A program made the position numbers and the translations under genes. Below are positions 23,391-35,879 of a stretch of 64,000 nt of DNA, one piece after another (positions within the stretch are counted from its first letter, which is position 1; each line of letters starts with the position of its first letter). This stretch comes from Nepenthes gracilis (Eukaryota > Streptophyta > Magnoliopsida > Caryophyllales > Nepenthaceae), in NCBI GenBank assembly GCA_033239525.1, contig BSYO01000008.1, positions 16,786,830 through 16,850,829 on the forward strand. The letters run 5' to 3'. The notes under the pieces are model-generated. The model worked only from the letters and a program-made list of their open reading frames with translations. It did not search any database and was not told the DNA's origin.

Positions 23391-24676
23391 TGTTGGGTCC
23401 AACTAAGAGGCGGGCTAAGTAGAAGAAACATCAGCCCAGTCGAGCAGCAAAGTTCACAACCCGTCTGTGAAACCCAGCGGATCCAAACGTACGACCCATG
23501 TGACGCTCTCAGGATGGTAGCCAATCAGCACGCCATTGCAATCTGCCAAGGCAATTGCAGGTGGTGAGAGTGAAAGCAGAAAATGTTAGCCAATGGAAAA
23601 TGAGTCAGTGCTGCGAGTAATGGCACACGCCATCCTTCCAAGCAACTCGACCAATTCTTGCACAAGTAGAAGACTAGGCGTGGTTTGTATCCAACAACGG
23701 TCTCCTTGCCCCGACAAAATGACAACTGTCGCCACTGGCAACAGCTAGTGGACAGCGAGTCTCAGCGAAGCACCTATCGGGAGCCCCATTTTCCATAGCC
23801 TCTTAAGAGGAGCCTATAAATATCTTCTCCTGCCAAGGAAAAAAAGGGACTCCCTCAGAGATTTTGAATCCTAGAGCTTAAGTATCTAATACCCGATTAA
23901 TGGAGCACTATTGATCCCAAAGCTTTCACAGAATTGCCTATTAAGCAGCCCTTCAGTCGGGCTCGCCTTCAGAGCACAATTCTCTATTAAGTGAGCTGCC
24001 TCTTAGTTGGGCCCACATTCGGAGCTCAATCCTCTATCTAGTGAATAGCCTCTTAGCCGGGCATACCTTTGGAGCTCAATCCTCCAACTAGTTAGTCATT
24101 CCTCAACCAGGTGCACATTTAGAATTTTGTCATCCACCGAATGAGCCACCCCTTAGTCAGGCCCACCTTTGAAAATTAGTCCTCCATCTACTGAGCCGTC
24201 TCTTAGTCGGACGCACTTTTGAAACTCAATTTTCCATCCAGTGAACTGCCCTTCAGCCGGGCACATATTCGGAACTTAGTCCTCCATCTCGTGAGCTATC
24301 CCTCAACCGGGTGCACCTTTGGAGCTCAATCCTTCATCCAATGAGCCACCTCTCAGCCGGGTGCACCTTCGGAGCTCAATCATTCGTCTAGTGAGCCGCC
24401 CCACAATCAGGCGCACATTTGAAGCCCAATCCTCCACCTAATGAGCTGCCTCTCAGTTGAGCACACCTTTGAAGCCTATTCCTCCGTCTAATAAGTCGTC
24501 CCTCAGCGGGGCACACCCATGAAGACTGACTCTCCAAATACATCTCACTCACACTCTACTCATTACTGTATCATTGCACTTCCGCCACGTTTATCCCTAA
24601 ACGTGCATTTCTTTATTTATTACGGAAGATATCTGATTTGAGTATTGGAGTGTTTACGGTGGGATAACCCCCTACA
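23391..24676 (+). mobile_element. Solo LTR-like block with internal minisatellite
   Basis: The block runs from TGTTGGGTCC to CCCCCTACA. It contains a clear TATA box (CCTATAAATA at about 23813), after which a 50-bp tandem repeat fills the putative R/U5 part. No internal coding region adjoins. The flanking 5-mers (ATATC before, GATCT after) do not match, so the ends may be off by a few bases or the duplication has decayed. The GC-richer composition sets it off from both flanks. Confidence 0.55.
23934..24530. repeat. Minisatellite, about 12 copies of a 50-bp unit
   Basis: Units follow the pattern AGTGAGCCGCCTCTCAGCCGG then GCGCACCTTTGGAGCTCAAT then CCTCCATCT. Most units are exactly 50 bp and differ only by substitutions. 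The regular period with divergent copies implies an old array kept in register. Confidence 0.88.
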
Positions 24677-25238
24677 GATCTCTAACCTCTTATTTATAAT
24701 TTATGGTATGCAGGTTTCTAGTTAATAGAGATAGAGATCGGATCCGATCTAATTCAACCATCAGTGAAAGACCGAAAGACTCCTTAATCTGTACAATAAT
24801 CGAAAATCTGAGACGTATCAAGATCTTTCTATTTTGGATTATTTTAATTGATGAGATAATATGCTATATTGTTATATATTAATTAATTATTTTTTTAAAA
24901 AATATATTTTTAAAAAATTGAGAAATTATTTAAAAAGTGGTCATTGAAATGATTTTCCCATGTAATTTTTAAAAATTTTCAGTAAAATTTCTAAGGAAAT
25001 AGTAAAGTTAGTTTTTGTTGAGCTTTATCATACACATAACTATCTACAGTGTCATTTTATAATTTTATATTTTTAAAAAGGAAATTTTAAAACAATAGTT
25101 GTAAATGGCAATATAAAAATATATTTCACCATAAAATAGTAAATCAGAGAAAATACAAAGTTAATAATTTATCTTATTTACTTGACCAATTTTTTTAAAG
25201 TAATTTTTGTAAGGTGGCGGGTGAAAACCTCTTCCACA
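24677..25238. other. Spacer between LTR-like block and CACTA element
   Basis: AT-rich. No gene or repeat boundary identified apart from palindromic GATCGGATCCGATC near 24749. Confidence 0.45.
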
Positions 25239-25241
25239 AAT

Positions 25242-25254
25242 CACTACAATAATA
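25242..25254 (+). repeat. CACTA left terminal inverted repeat
   Basis: CACTACAATAATA, preceded by target-site AAT. It pairs with the right terminus at 29766-29780. Confidence 0.82.
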
Positions 25255-28200
25255 TTAATCTTTAATAATAAAATAATTTATCACTAATAATTATAAATTT
25301 ATCACTAAAAGTTTTAGTAACGAAATAAATCGTCACTAAAGATCCGTCATTAAATTTTTAGTGATGGATTTTTATTTTGTTACTAAAAGATTTCTTTAGT
25401 AGTAAAAAAATAAATTATCACTAAATAATATTCTTTAGTGATAAAATAATTTTATCATTACAATACATTTTTAATTTGTTACTAAATATTATATTTAATA
25501 ATGAATAATTATCATAAAAATACTAATAAATTTCATATACATCTAAATTATATACATTAATGGATAAAATTTTAACATAAATATTAAATTTATATTAATA
25601 AAAAATCCAAATGAATTTCATTTCAAATTGTCTTACAATAATTTTTTTAAAAAATTCAGCTAAAAGAATTGTTAAATTTACAGACGAGATATATTGTCTG
25701 AAGCAAAGAGATGCTCCGAAGTTGATGAACCAGCTAAAAGAATTGTATTTGCATGAAAAGGCTCATGCTCCCATCATTTTCATTGAGCAATCAGCTGATA
25801 AACCAGCATCCATTTTCATTTTCATATCCCTTGAGCTCTAGAAAACAATATGATATGTCGAAGAACCAGTAGCAGCTTTCATGTCCCGATTGATCTCTGC
25901 TTAGGCTCCTGAGAACATGAATGCAGCTTCTTTATGCCGATACTTTGATTAACACTCTGGTTCTCGCTACTTATCTTCACAATGTTAGTCCCAGATGGAA
26001 GTCAAGGTTACCAAAGCTCTGATACTTTGCCCAAAACACTAATTAGAATTCAATAATGTTAACATTAGCAAGCAGTAGATTCACACATTAAGCATTCAAA
26101 ATATACTTGAATTTAAAATTTACAACCTGAATTTGAACTTACATGTATATCTCTTTTGAATACTGAGATTATCTGATTTGATCTTTTATTTTTTTGAATA
26201 TTTGGCTGTTATGGGCAATTAGTTATTTTACAAAGAATTCTGATATAATCTTAAATATCTCAATAATATCTAATGATATTCAGAAAAAAACTAAATAAAT
26301 ATGAGAAATATTTTTTTAATATTTTTTCAAAGGCTCTAATTTTCACTTATTTTAGCACACGATCAGCCGAGGAAAAGAAAAGTAGTTGGCCTTTTGAGAC
26401 TTTAGATTGCATTCATAGTTTCACAAATACACACAACAGAAAGTTAAGGGCAATAATTTCATCATTTAAAAAGTTCATGATAATAGAGCCCCATAAACAA
26501 GTGATTTCATTGGAGCGTACCAACCCTAATTGTTGGAGTACAAATAATCTTTGGTATCAGGAGCTATTGAATACAAAGATTGTAGTGACAACTCAACCAA
26601 AAAAATCAGAATAACCAACTAGATTGGCCTATCATTAGTTGACACACATGGAATATGCATCATTAAGGTATCGTTAAGTAGCATATCATATTATTTTTCA
26701 GATATGAATTGCCGAAAATTTAATTTTGTTTAAGATAGTTTAAGCTAATCCATGAAAAGCACTTAGCTTAAAGTAAGGATTGAACCATGAATTCCTCGAA
26801 TGTTAATGCATTCCGATAAAAGGTTTTGGTAAATTCAACCTCAATCAAACCAAATCATATGATCTCATATATTTCATTTTGTTTTGATTTGATAAAATGA
26901 GTAGAAATTTCTGCAGAATATTCAAGAGAAAAACAATGAACTTATTTCACAAAATTAACAAGCCCAAAAATCTTTCTTCCTTATTCTATTTGCAAATGGT
27001 GAAATATTTCTTTAATAGATCACAAAACTAATGAAGTACTGTTGAGAGCAAGAGAACAAACATAATATGAGTTAAAACTCCGTCAATCATTGAGATCTCG
27101 AGCAAATTCAAACAATTTAACACAAACCCTAGATAGCTTGAATTTGTGTTAAACCAACTTTAGGCAACACCTTGATAGTTTTGATATTTTGAAGTTATAA
27201 AATCTAGCCTACCATGAAATTATCAATTTTATCTCCTGGAACTACTCTAAAAATCAAATTTGAAGGCCATAATTATATTTTTTAAACCAGCAGCTTTGGA
27301 CCATTTGAAAAATATCACGTTGACATGTATACCATACCATGATGACACCCACATCCCCGTGAACACTATCATGATGATCACATATTTGTGTTCCTTCAAC
27401 TGGACTCAAAGGAAGCTTCTCAATTCATAATGATGGCAAATATCGCGTGTATGTACCAACTTACCTTGGGTAACCTTCAATCTATACTGGCCTTGTCCAA
27501 CTCCTATGATGTCTTCTTTCACTATACACTTGCAAAGGGTCCACTTAATCCTATCCTTTTATTATATACAGATTTTTGTAATTCAAATTTGTGATCTGCA
27601 ATTCATAATAAAAATATTTGAGCATTACAATTCTACATTTATAACCAAATATATTTTAAAAAAATATAAATAAATTAATCAAAGAAAACCTATATAAATA
27701 ACTCCCTATGTATAATACAATTTTCTAAGACGGTAAGGTCCTAAGACCTTAGCAAATCACAACTGTTATAACCCAAGTTAGAAATACTACTTCTTTCAAC
27801 CATTTAGTCATGTCATTTGGCAAAGTGACTCTTCTAATAAAAAAAATATCATTGACAGCTTGTAATAGGATAAAGTTATTTTCTTACACTAAAATTCTCC
27901 TATACGAATCAAATCCTTATTCTCTCCTTTAAAGTCAAGGAACAAGGATTATTAGCAAAGACAACTACCGACAAAATCATTAGAACAAAACTATAAAATA
28001 AAAAAAAAAATAGAAAATCATAGAAATGAAGTATAAACTATAGAGTTAGAACACCAATTCATATTTGAAGTTGTACGAAACTGTATAAAAAGAATAAATG
28101 ACAACCTACAAGGGTACGGTTTCCATATATACTAAAATTTTTCCATTTATATGAGCAGTAGAAGATTTTTTTAGCAGTTAGTTACTAAGAGCCTAAACAA

Positions 28201-29765
28201 TCTGAAAGAAAACTCAACAAAAAGGTAATACTACAGTAGGCAAGAAGATGAAACATGGGATTTAGCATAGATTTTACAAGACAGACTGTAAGAGACAGAA
28301 CATGCATAAAAATAACTTAGCCGTTGCCTCATAAATGGTCAAAAATAAAAAATTCATATCAGATCCAACCTAATTAGTTTTGGCAAAAAACACGGCTCAT
28401 TTAAAGTTCGAGCGTCTAATTTGGACATTTAATTTCAAACATACACTTTTGACCAGGGCTAATGATTTCACCAATTATATTACTAGCACTTAATTGGCAG
28501 AGCTAGCAAAAAAATTAGAGAGAAAAAATAAAAAAATAAAAAATACTAAGTAGCAAGACCAGAAACCAAGTTGGTGAGCTACTTAAGCACCAATCTAACC
28601 AAAATAAAAAAAAAGGAAGGTTTTGATCAAGCAAATCCAACGAAACAAGTATGAAGCACAAATTGACTAATGAACATGAAATTCATTCTCAATGGCCAAG
28701 TACAGATCAAATAAAATCATCAGCATAAATTCTCAACAGTCAGAAAATAATTAATATAGCTCAAAATTAACACTATATCTCGAACAGTGAATAGAGAACA
28801 ACCGCTACTTTGATAGTGACGTTGAACGAAAGAGGACGATACCTCGAACATTATACTTCAATCATGACTTTTCGTCAATTATAAGATTGAAGAAAATATT
28901 CGAAATAAGAGAGTAGAAAAAATTAAAGACAAATAGTTAAACGGAAAATGACGATAAATAAGTAAAAAATACTTAAATTTAAAAATAAATCTTATTTTGT
29001 AAATTAAAATTTAAAAAAATTTAACCAATAAATCATTATGTTTTAATAATAATAGTGTAGATTTATAATTATTTCAGGGAATGGAAGAAATTGCTTACCT
29101 GATTTGCGATGATGAATAGTAATGACAGCTCCAAACAGTGACGATGGACAACGGTGACAAGAAATAACTGCCAGGGTAACAGTAGTTCTCTTTATCAGGC
29201 GACGACAATGGTTACGGAAGTAACGACAACGGCTGAATAGCGACGCTCAGCAAGATGAAGGGGAGAAGAGGAAGAGAGAAAGAGAGTGTGTGATGCTCAT
29301 CAAAATGAGAAGCTTGAATGGGGATAAGGGTTTAATTTACCTCAAATGCCTACGACCGTTGGATGCCTCTTCATCCAACTGCTACATGTCACCATTTTTT
29401 TAATATATATAAATCAACGTGCATGTGGCTGAGGGAGATTCATTAAAAGCTTTTAGGGCTTCATGATAATAGCCGAAATTAAATTAAACGTTAAATTAAT
29501 TTAATTTAAAATATTAAATTAAATAATTTATAACTTTTTTTAAACATTTTTAAGTACTAGGATGTATTTTTTATAATTAATGATAATATATTTTTATCAC
29601 TCTTACTTTTATTATTTAGTATTAATTATTTTATTTTTTATAAATTAGTATTTATATAATTTTAAATTTTTAGTGACAAAATTATATTTTTGTCACTAAA
29701 TTATAAATATTAATTATTAACAATGACAAAAACAAATTTGTCACTAACTTTTTGTCACTAAAAAT

Positions 29766-29780
29766 TATTATTTTGTAGTG
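29766..29780 (-). repeat. CACTA right terminal inverted repeat
   Basis: The reverse complement reads CACTACAAAATAATA. It is followed by AAT, matching the left flank. Confidence 0.82.
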
Positions 29781-29783
29781 AAT

Positions 29784-30407
29784 TAACTAATTACCTTTCA
29801 AAGCAACGTCAAGGTCATGCTCTTCTAACAATAAGTTGTACGTGTTAAGCAATTAAGTATTTCTGATCATACCATATAGATTTTCTGAATTAATATAAAA
29901 AATGCTATTATAATATGACATGGGTATTCAAGCCGTCGGGTGTAATTCAGCTTCAATAATGCCCCACAAGATGGATGCTCAAACCATTGGGTATAACTCA
30001 ACTCCAATAGCACATTACGTGATAGCCATAAAATGAGCGCTTAAGGTGCCACAAGCTTAGAGTCTGAGCTTGTCTAATGAAAATTGAAGTCCATTAGCAT
30101 CCTGCGAGAAGATTGCTTAAGCCATGAGGAGTTGATTCACTTTCAAGCAATCCATTGTTGGATGACTGTTGGCTCACCGCGAGACGAGCGCTCAAGTGGG
30201 ATATTTTAGCTCCACCACTATGAAAATTTAAATTACTATTGACCGTTAGCTGGCATTAAAATGGGACACTGTTAAGTCTACTAATATGAAAATTTAAACT
30301 ATTGTTGACTCAAGGTTGAAACAAATTTTTAAAGCACTTAATACATAATAGAAGGTAGTAGCATCTGTAATGTTGAAGAGGTTGAATCAATTATAAAGAG
30401 GTTATTT
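29784..30407. other. Spacer with degenerate repeated phrases
   Basis: Phrases such as AAGCCGTCGGGTGTAATTCAGC and AAACCATTGGGTATAACTCAAC, and CATAAAATGAGCGCTTAAG with CGAGACGAGCGCTCAAG, recur at 50-120-bp spacing across 29.92-30.25 kb. This is probably a decayed minisatellite or LTR relic. No gene seen. Confidence 0.4.
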
Positions 30408-30412
30408 GTTCA

Positions 30413-31418
30413 TGTTAGAGACTTTTGTCTAATTGGCATATTCCGTGACCATATGTATTATTTTATTAATGTCGGGTTGTGGGTTGTCGGTTTAAAATTC
30501 ATTAAAATTTATTCGGTCCGCCCACGCGCGCTCGGCCCGTCCAGACCGCCCGCTCGCTTCATGCTCAATGTCCGCTCGAGCATGTAATCCAGAATGGGGG
30601 CCGCTCGATGCTCGCTCACTAGCCGCTCGAGCCGATAAACCAGAACATAGGCCGCTCGCTGGTCGCCCTCCACCCGCTCGAGCGGCGGCCCAACGGGCAG
30701 AATTTCAAACGCGATTTTTGGCTCCTCTATAAATATTGGCTTATGTTTTTGAAACCCTAACACTCCATATGCTCTCTGGACAGACTACTTTGAGCCCCCA
30801 TTTGAGAAGAAAGCCTTTCTTGCTCCATTAATATTGCTTCTATTGAAGAAAACTCTATACTACAAGATTGATCTACATGTTCTAAAGAGTTTTCTCTTCA
30901 TTTTTCTTTCTCTTTTGTTTCCATTCAAACATTCATCCTTCTACCATTGTTGGAGACTTTGGTTCGTGAAGAAGGAGACTCGTTCGTGATTGGCAATTCA
31001 AGTGGCACGAGAGGGAAGAGTGGCTTGAAGACCGGAAGGTGTCGGTTCCGTTGCATTGGGCAAATCCGAGGAGTTCCTTGGTAGGGATCACGTGTCGGGA
31101 GTAAGTCGGCTAGGATAGCGCGTCGTTACCACCGGGCTGTAAGTTGATTTTCATAGTGCATTGCTTCCTGGCCGTTGAAGCCGGAGTGTTTTTTCGATAT
31201 CGGTGGTATCGAATTTTCACTTCGTCACCAAAAATTGAGTCTTTATCTTTATCGCTCTTAATTATTGCTTGTGATTGTTTATATTGTGCATGATTGCTAG
31301 TCTCGTATGCATCTAGTGTTAAATATCTTTTACGTGTATTAGATATTTAATATTTATTGTTGCTTCCACTATTTATTTAACGGGGTCGAAACACGTTAGC
31401 ACGAAACGTGCTTTTTCA
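30413..31418 (+). mobile_element. Solo LTR with 5-bp target duplication (GTTCA)
   Basis: The 1006-bp block starts TGTTAGAGAC and ends GTGCTTTTTCA, and is flanked by GTTCA on both sides (30408-30412 and 31419-31423). It has a TATA box (CTCTATAAATATT, about 30723) and a GC-rich CGCTCGAGC-rich U3 (30510-30700). No primer-binding site or coding region adjoins. This fits unequal recombination between the LTRs of a former complete element. The LTR start resembles those of plant Copia elements. An 84-codon frame inside is a by-product of the GC-rich U3. Confidence 0.82.
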
Positions 31419-31423
31419 GTTCA

Positions 31424-32289
31424 TTTATCGGATTTAACATGAAATCATGAAAACTTCTATCAAGGAATACTGAGTAAGGCTAGCCCTTCAACCGTGAGTT
31501 TCTACTTCTCAGCTTTGATTCAAGATTGACACATTCCAACCATTTCTTTCTTTATAAATTACTAAATCTCACATCTAGCCTTGACATTTTGGAATGAAAT
31601 TCCGAGAGGAGTTGGTAATTGGGAATGATATTTTACCCAAATCCAACAAAGTCAGCTTTATAGGGTAATCTTCTGATTACAAATTGGGTTGCTGTTTCTT
31701 TGTACTCTAAAATAGAGGTTTTTATATCGTGATAAAAGTACAAAAAAATTTATTTTTTATTTCCTCCTTAAATTGACCCTTTTTTTATTGTATGTGGAGA
31801 ATTAAATCTTATTGAATAATGGTGAGTTTTGCACTATAGAAAATTCTTTGAAGTCATTCATTAGTCCAAAATCCACTTTAAGAAAATCAAAAGTATTTAA
31901 GTAGCTGTTGTGATATATATCTAGAAAGGGTTTGATATAGTCATTTGTTCGAAATCAGTCAAGTAGGATAACGTATTTGTGATTTAATTTGTAAGTTATA
32001 TTTTTTTATTATAGTAAATTTTTACTTATGGACTGATGGTCTGAATGATTTTCTGAAAATATCTTATTATAAGTCCCCCATTGTCACCAAATTCTTGTGA
32101 TCATCTATTTTCGTTACTCATTTTGGTTAATGATAGTTTGCTCACTATTATCTTGATTTGAATATTATTTACATGCATTTCGTATGAAATTTTATTAGGT
32201 ATACTTATTCATTCCCTTCTAGGCATCTAAATCTAAAATGTGTATTTTTAATTGATATTAAAGACTAATCCTGATCCTTGACTTACTCT
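31424..32289. other. Region upstream of the outer Copia gag; leader or unrelated spacer
   Basis: No LTR end or primer-binding site for the outer Copia element was found here, so its 5' end is lost or too decayed to see. Confidence 0.4.
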
Positions 32290-32829
32290 ATCTAGATAAT
32301 ATAAAATTTATTTTTTTTAGTTCATTTCTACTTTGATGGAAACAACTATACTTATAAAAAAGTTCATATAAGGGCATTCCTTATAGACAAACATGTTTGG
32401 CAAAATACTTAGAAAGGTTGAAGTATCCTTTTTACTATAAAAAATAAACTATAATCGTTAAAGATCATGTCTCACAAATACAAGACCAAAGGGTTGAATC
32501 TAACTCGAATCATAAGGTCATAGATGCTCTTTTCCTTGCTATATCTCCTGAAAAATTTTAAAGAATTTTTATATATGAAAACTCAAAGGACATTTGCTCA
32601 TAAAGGTGCTAATGCTGTTGAACTGCAAATGTTGAACTCAAGATTTGAAGAAATAAAATAGAAAAATAAAATATTTGATAAATTTTATACTAAACTAAAT
32701 GATATTATTAATTTTAATTATAATATTAGAGATACAATTTTTGAATAAAAAATGATGAGAAAACTCTAAGATTTCTTTTTGAAAGATTTTGCCAGAAAAT
32801 AGCCGGATTAGAAGAAAGTAAATATATTG
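32290..32829 (+). pseudogene. Outer Copia element: gag N-terminal part, interrupted
   Basis: Broken frames encode FDGNNYTYKKVHIRAFL, then DALFLAISPEKF (about 32525), LQMLNSRFEEIK and FDKFYTKLNDIINFNYN. These are in the order seen in the UBN2-type gag of plant Copia elements. The reading stops at the TATTG duplication where the 6.4-kb element is inserted and resumes at 39259 with the next part of the same gag. Stops and frameshifts throughout show long decay. Confidence 0.75.
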
Positions 32830-33278
32830 TGTAGGCTTCAGCCGAGCCGAGAGCCAAGCCGAGCGGCTTCTTCCAGCCGAATCCAAGCCGGTTCACAGCC
32901 GATTGCTTCTTCCTCTTCATTTCGTCTTCCTCGACTCCTAATCTCCTTCTACCATTTAATTCAACTGATTGCTAAAGTATTAGTGGTCCATTTAGTGTTG
33001 ATAACTCTCCCATTAACGCACCTATCAATTCTTGGCCGGTTTGTAAACGTAACGCACGATTGAGGCATTTGATGGTTTTGCCTATAAATCAAGCGTTCTG
33101 ACATTGTCCCTGACACCCAACTCAATCGATACACCATCTAGAAGAGTCAGGCGTGTTCAGAAGCTTAAAGTCAGTCCGGATTTCATATCCCAAAAACAGA
33201 GTAAGCAAATGGCGGGAAGTATAAACTCGATTCTTTATTCCACTTTCATGGTTGTTTAAGCCACATTATTTGCTAACA
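32830..33278 (+). repeat. 5' LTR of the 6.4-kb Copia element
   Basis: Starts TGTAGGCTTCAGCC and ends TTGCTAACA. GC-rich CCGAGCCGAG words lie at the start, with CCTATAAATCAAG as the probable TATA box at about 33080. Length is identical to the 3' LTR. Confidence 0.93.
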
Positions 33279-33280
33279 TT

Positions 33281-33293
33281 TGGTATCAGAGAG
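33281..33293 (+). promoter_or_regulatory. Primer-binding site, tRNA-Met type
   Basis: TGGTATCAGAGAG begins two bases after the LTR end. TGGTATCAGAG is the standard initiator-tRNA-Met complement used by plant Copia elements. Confidence 0.9.
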
Positions 33294-34499
33294 AGGCATC
33301 GCCTCTGCCTTTGCCGTTCTATTGATTTTCGATTTTTGTCCTAAATTTGAAAATCTTAAAGTCTCCGTTTTTTTAAGATTTGGTAAAAACAAGCAATGGA
33401 AATCGTTGGGAAATTAAATTTCTAAAATTTTCATAAATTTTACATTAATTTTGGTGTTCATATGGTGCTGTTTCAATCGGGTCTGTAAAACGGGTCGAAT
33501 CGGGCGTTGTTGGGTTTGGGCGAATCCGACGAAGGAAGAAGACGATTTGAACAGCGTCGTTTACTGTTGCTACAGTTATTAACATCGTCGCTTTATCTTT
33601 GGTTTTGAGTTTCCTAAATGGCGTCGTTTCGTGGGATCGTATTCGATTTTTAAATGATATTGTTCTGTTACAGTGTTTTTAATAAAAATAATAATAATAA
33701 ACGCGGTTTTGGACTTGGGCCGTTTACGTTCGCGGCCCAAATCCAACATCCGAGTTTGGTGATGTTTTGGATTAACGTCCGATTTTGTACGCGGCCCATC
33801 GCTTCTGGCCTATCACTGTAGTATTGTGGGAAAATTAAAATGCGGCTTGCGAACGCGGTGGCCGGGATTCGAACGCGGGTCGTGGGGACAACGCCGTTTC
33901 ACCGCGGCGCTGAACGCTTGGTCGGCGTTCTTTTGGGCATTTAAATGTATTTTACACATTTAAAATGTATATATATATATATATACACGTATATATTTAT
34001 TTATATATATATAATTATATTATTATATATAAAAAATAAAATATAATATTTAGAATATAATTGTATATATGTGTATATAATGTCTAGTGATTACAATAAT
34101 TTAATTAATTGAGGATTGTCCATAGCATCCTTAATTAATAAAATTATTTTTTATTGTCACGTGTGGTATAAAGATATTAATTGTGGCTAATTATTTTTGA
34201 TATAATAAAATTTATTCTACAAAAAATTTTATTATATTGAATTAATTAATCAGGATAAAATGTCAAATTATTTTTTTAAATTTGCCTATAGGGATTAAGA
34301 ATTGAAATATAATTTGATAATTTTATCATAAAATTAAATATAAATCTACTTGAATTAAAATGTAGCCCACAGGTAATTTTTTTGTCAATTGATTCATGAT
34401 GTATGCTTTATATTGGTAAAACATAATTCAGTATTTTATTAGCCTCATTTGTTGGATGTTAAGTATGTATTTATTTTTATACAGTTATTCAATCTGTTA
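33294..34499 (+). other. Long leader of the 6.4-kb Copia element
   Basis: About 1.2 kb of untranslated leader lies between primer site and gag. It includes a GC-richer portion (33.48-33.93 kb) and a TA microsatellite (about 33968-34020). No ORF recognised. Confidence 0.6.
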
Positions 34500-35260
34500 A
34501 TCTTTCTGACATAAGATGTGAAATTTTTAAACTAAAAGGTGATAACTATAAGGTGTGGAATGAGAGAATTCTTCTTCACTTATAGTAAATCGACATAGAT
34601 TATACTATCCGAAAAGACGAACTATCTCCTCTTACTCTTACCGGCACTCCAGAAAATATAACTCTTTATGAACCCTGAGAGCGATCTAATCGTCTCATTT
34701 TGATGTTCATAAAGACTAAAATTTCTGCCGGTATTCGTGATTCTGTCGACCAACATAATAAAGTACAGGATTTACTGAAGGCTATCGATGAGCAGTTTGT
34801 AATTTCAGATAAAGTACTTGCTAGCACCCTGATAATGAAGTTTTCATCTATGAGGTACACCAGTGTTAAGGGTGTGTGTGAGTACATAATACAGGATGAG
34901 GATGTAGCGGCTCAATTGAAAAGCTTAGAGGTGAAAATATCTGAACCTTTTCTTGTACATTATATTCTAAACGAGCTTCCACCACAATATGGATCTTTTA
35001 AAATATCTAACAACACACATAAAGATAAATGGTCAATCAATGAACTCATAACCATGTGTATTCAAGAGGAAGGAAGGCTCATGATGGAGCAAAATAAGAG
35101 CGTTTACATGTTCAAATAAAAAAAGTTTCAGACACAAGCCAAAAAGAAAGGAAAAGGTAAAATACTTCCTCAATCTGACATCAGGAAGGAGTTCAGGTGC
35201 TTCTTCTGTAAAAAGAAGGGACACGTTAAGAAGGATTGTATCAAGTATCAGAATTGACAT
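34500..35260 (+). pseudogene. gag of the 6.4-kb Copia element
   Basis: Nucleocapsid-type protein that would package element RNA. An early segment reads LKGDNYKVWNERILLHL then a stop (about 34529-34585). The best open part is 34700-35119 (139 codons), with LAS-L-MKFSSM and HYILNELPPQYGSFK patterns of UBN2-type gag. A CCHC zinc knuckle, C-FF-C-KKKG-H-VKKD-C, follows at about 35198-35239 after another stop. At least three stops or frame breaks separate these parts. Confidence 0.82.
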
Positions 35261-35324
35261 GAAAAGAAAGGTAATCCATTTTCTTTTGTATGTTATAAAT
35301 CTAATATAGTTAATGTTGTATATA

Positions 35325-35875
35325 ACATATGGTGGATTAATTCTGGTTCTACAATTCATATTTCAAATTCCTTACAGGGCTTGTAAAATCTAAGGAAACC
35401 AGTGGGCAGTGAACAAAGCATCTTCTCCGGAAACAAGATGCGTTTACATGTGGAGGCCATTGGAACATGCAGCTTAGTTTTGAGTAGTGGTTTTATTTTA
35501 ACACTAGAAAAAACCTTTTATATTCTAAATTTCTCTAAAAATTTGATTTCTATTTCAAGACTTGTGCCTTATGAATATTCCATCATATTTTCAAACTTAT
35601 TTTTCAGTTTATATTATAAGTATGATATTATTGGGAATGGTACACTGTCTGATTATTTTTATTACTTAAATTTAAAAAATAATATCTCTTTTAATACTGT
35701 GCATGCAGATGTTGGAATTAAGCGATTTGTTATGAATGAATGTTCGTCTATATTGTGGTATAGGAGATTAGGTCATATCTCTATTGATAGAATTAAAAGA
35801 TTGGTAAATAATGGAGTACTTAATATTCTAAATTTTACCGACTTTAAAATTTATGTGGACTACATTAAAGGAAAG
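35325..35875 (+). pseudogene. Protease and pre-integrase region of the 6.4-kb Copia element
   Basis: WWINSGSTIHISN at about 35333 is the aspartic-protease active site of Copia polyproteins, where family members have D-S-G. Here the catalytic Asp is Asn, so the enzyme would be dead. The GAG-pre-integrase zinc-binding region follows in an open frame of 158 codons (35402-35878) ending with LWYRRLGHISIDRIKRLVNN, in which the usual H of L-W-H is Tyr. Confidence 0.82.
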
Positions 35876-35879
35876 TAGA

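Larger units (their letters stand above)
25242..29780 (-). mobile_element. Non-autonomous CACTA (En/Spm-type) DNA transposon
   Basis: The left end is CACTACAATAATA and the right end is TATTATTTTGTAGTG, which reverse-complements to CACTACAAAATAATA. Both sides are flanked by AAT (25239-25241 and 29781-29783), the 3-bp duplication made by this superfamily. Both subterminal regions (about 25.26-25.50 and 29.58-29.78 kb) are packed with TCACTAA/TTAGTGA words, the expected transposase-binding repeats. The interior of about 4.5 kb has no recognisable transposase or TNPA gene. Near the right end (about 29340-29090, minus strand) a GC-richer purine/pyrimidine-rich tract ends at GCAAATCAG-GTAAGC, which looks like a transcribed leader with a splice donor, so transcription is inferred to run on the minus strand. 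Open frames of 76-113 codons inside lack known motifs. Confidence 0.85.

Noticed and set aside
23934..24530. Regular 50-bp repeats considered as a CRISPR-like array
   Set aside because: Units are contiguous and diverged throughout, with no constant repeat alternating with unique spacers, and the DNA is from a plant.
30509..30763. 84-codon minus-strand frame
   Set aside because: It falls in the GC-rich U3 of a solo LTR with matching target duplications. No family motif.
34666..35359. Minus-strand frames across the Copia gag
   Set aside because: Antisense shadows of the gag and zinc-knuckle coding on the plus strand.
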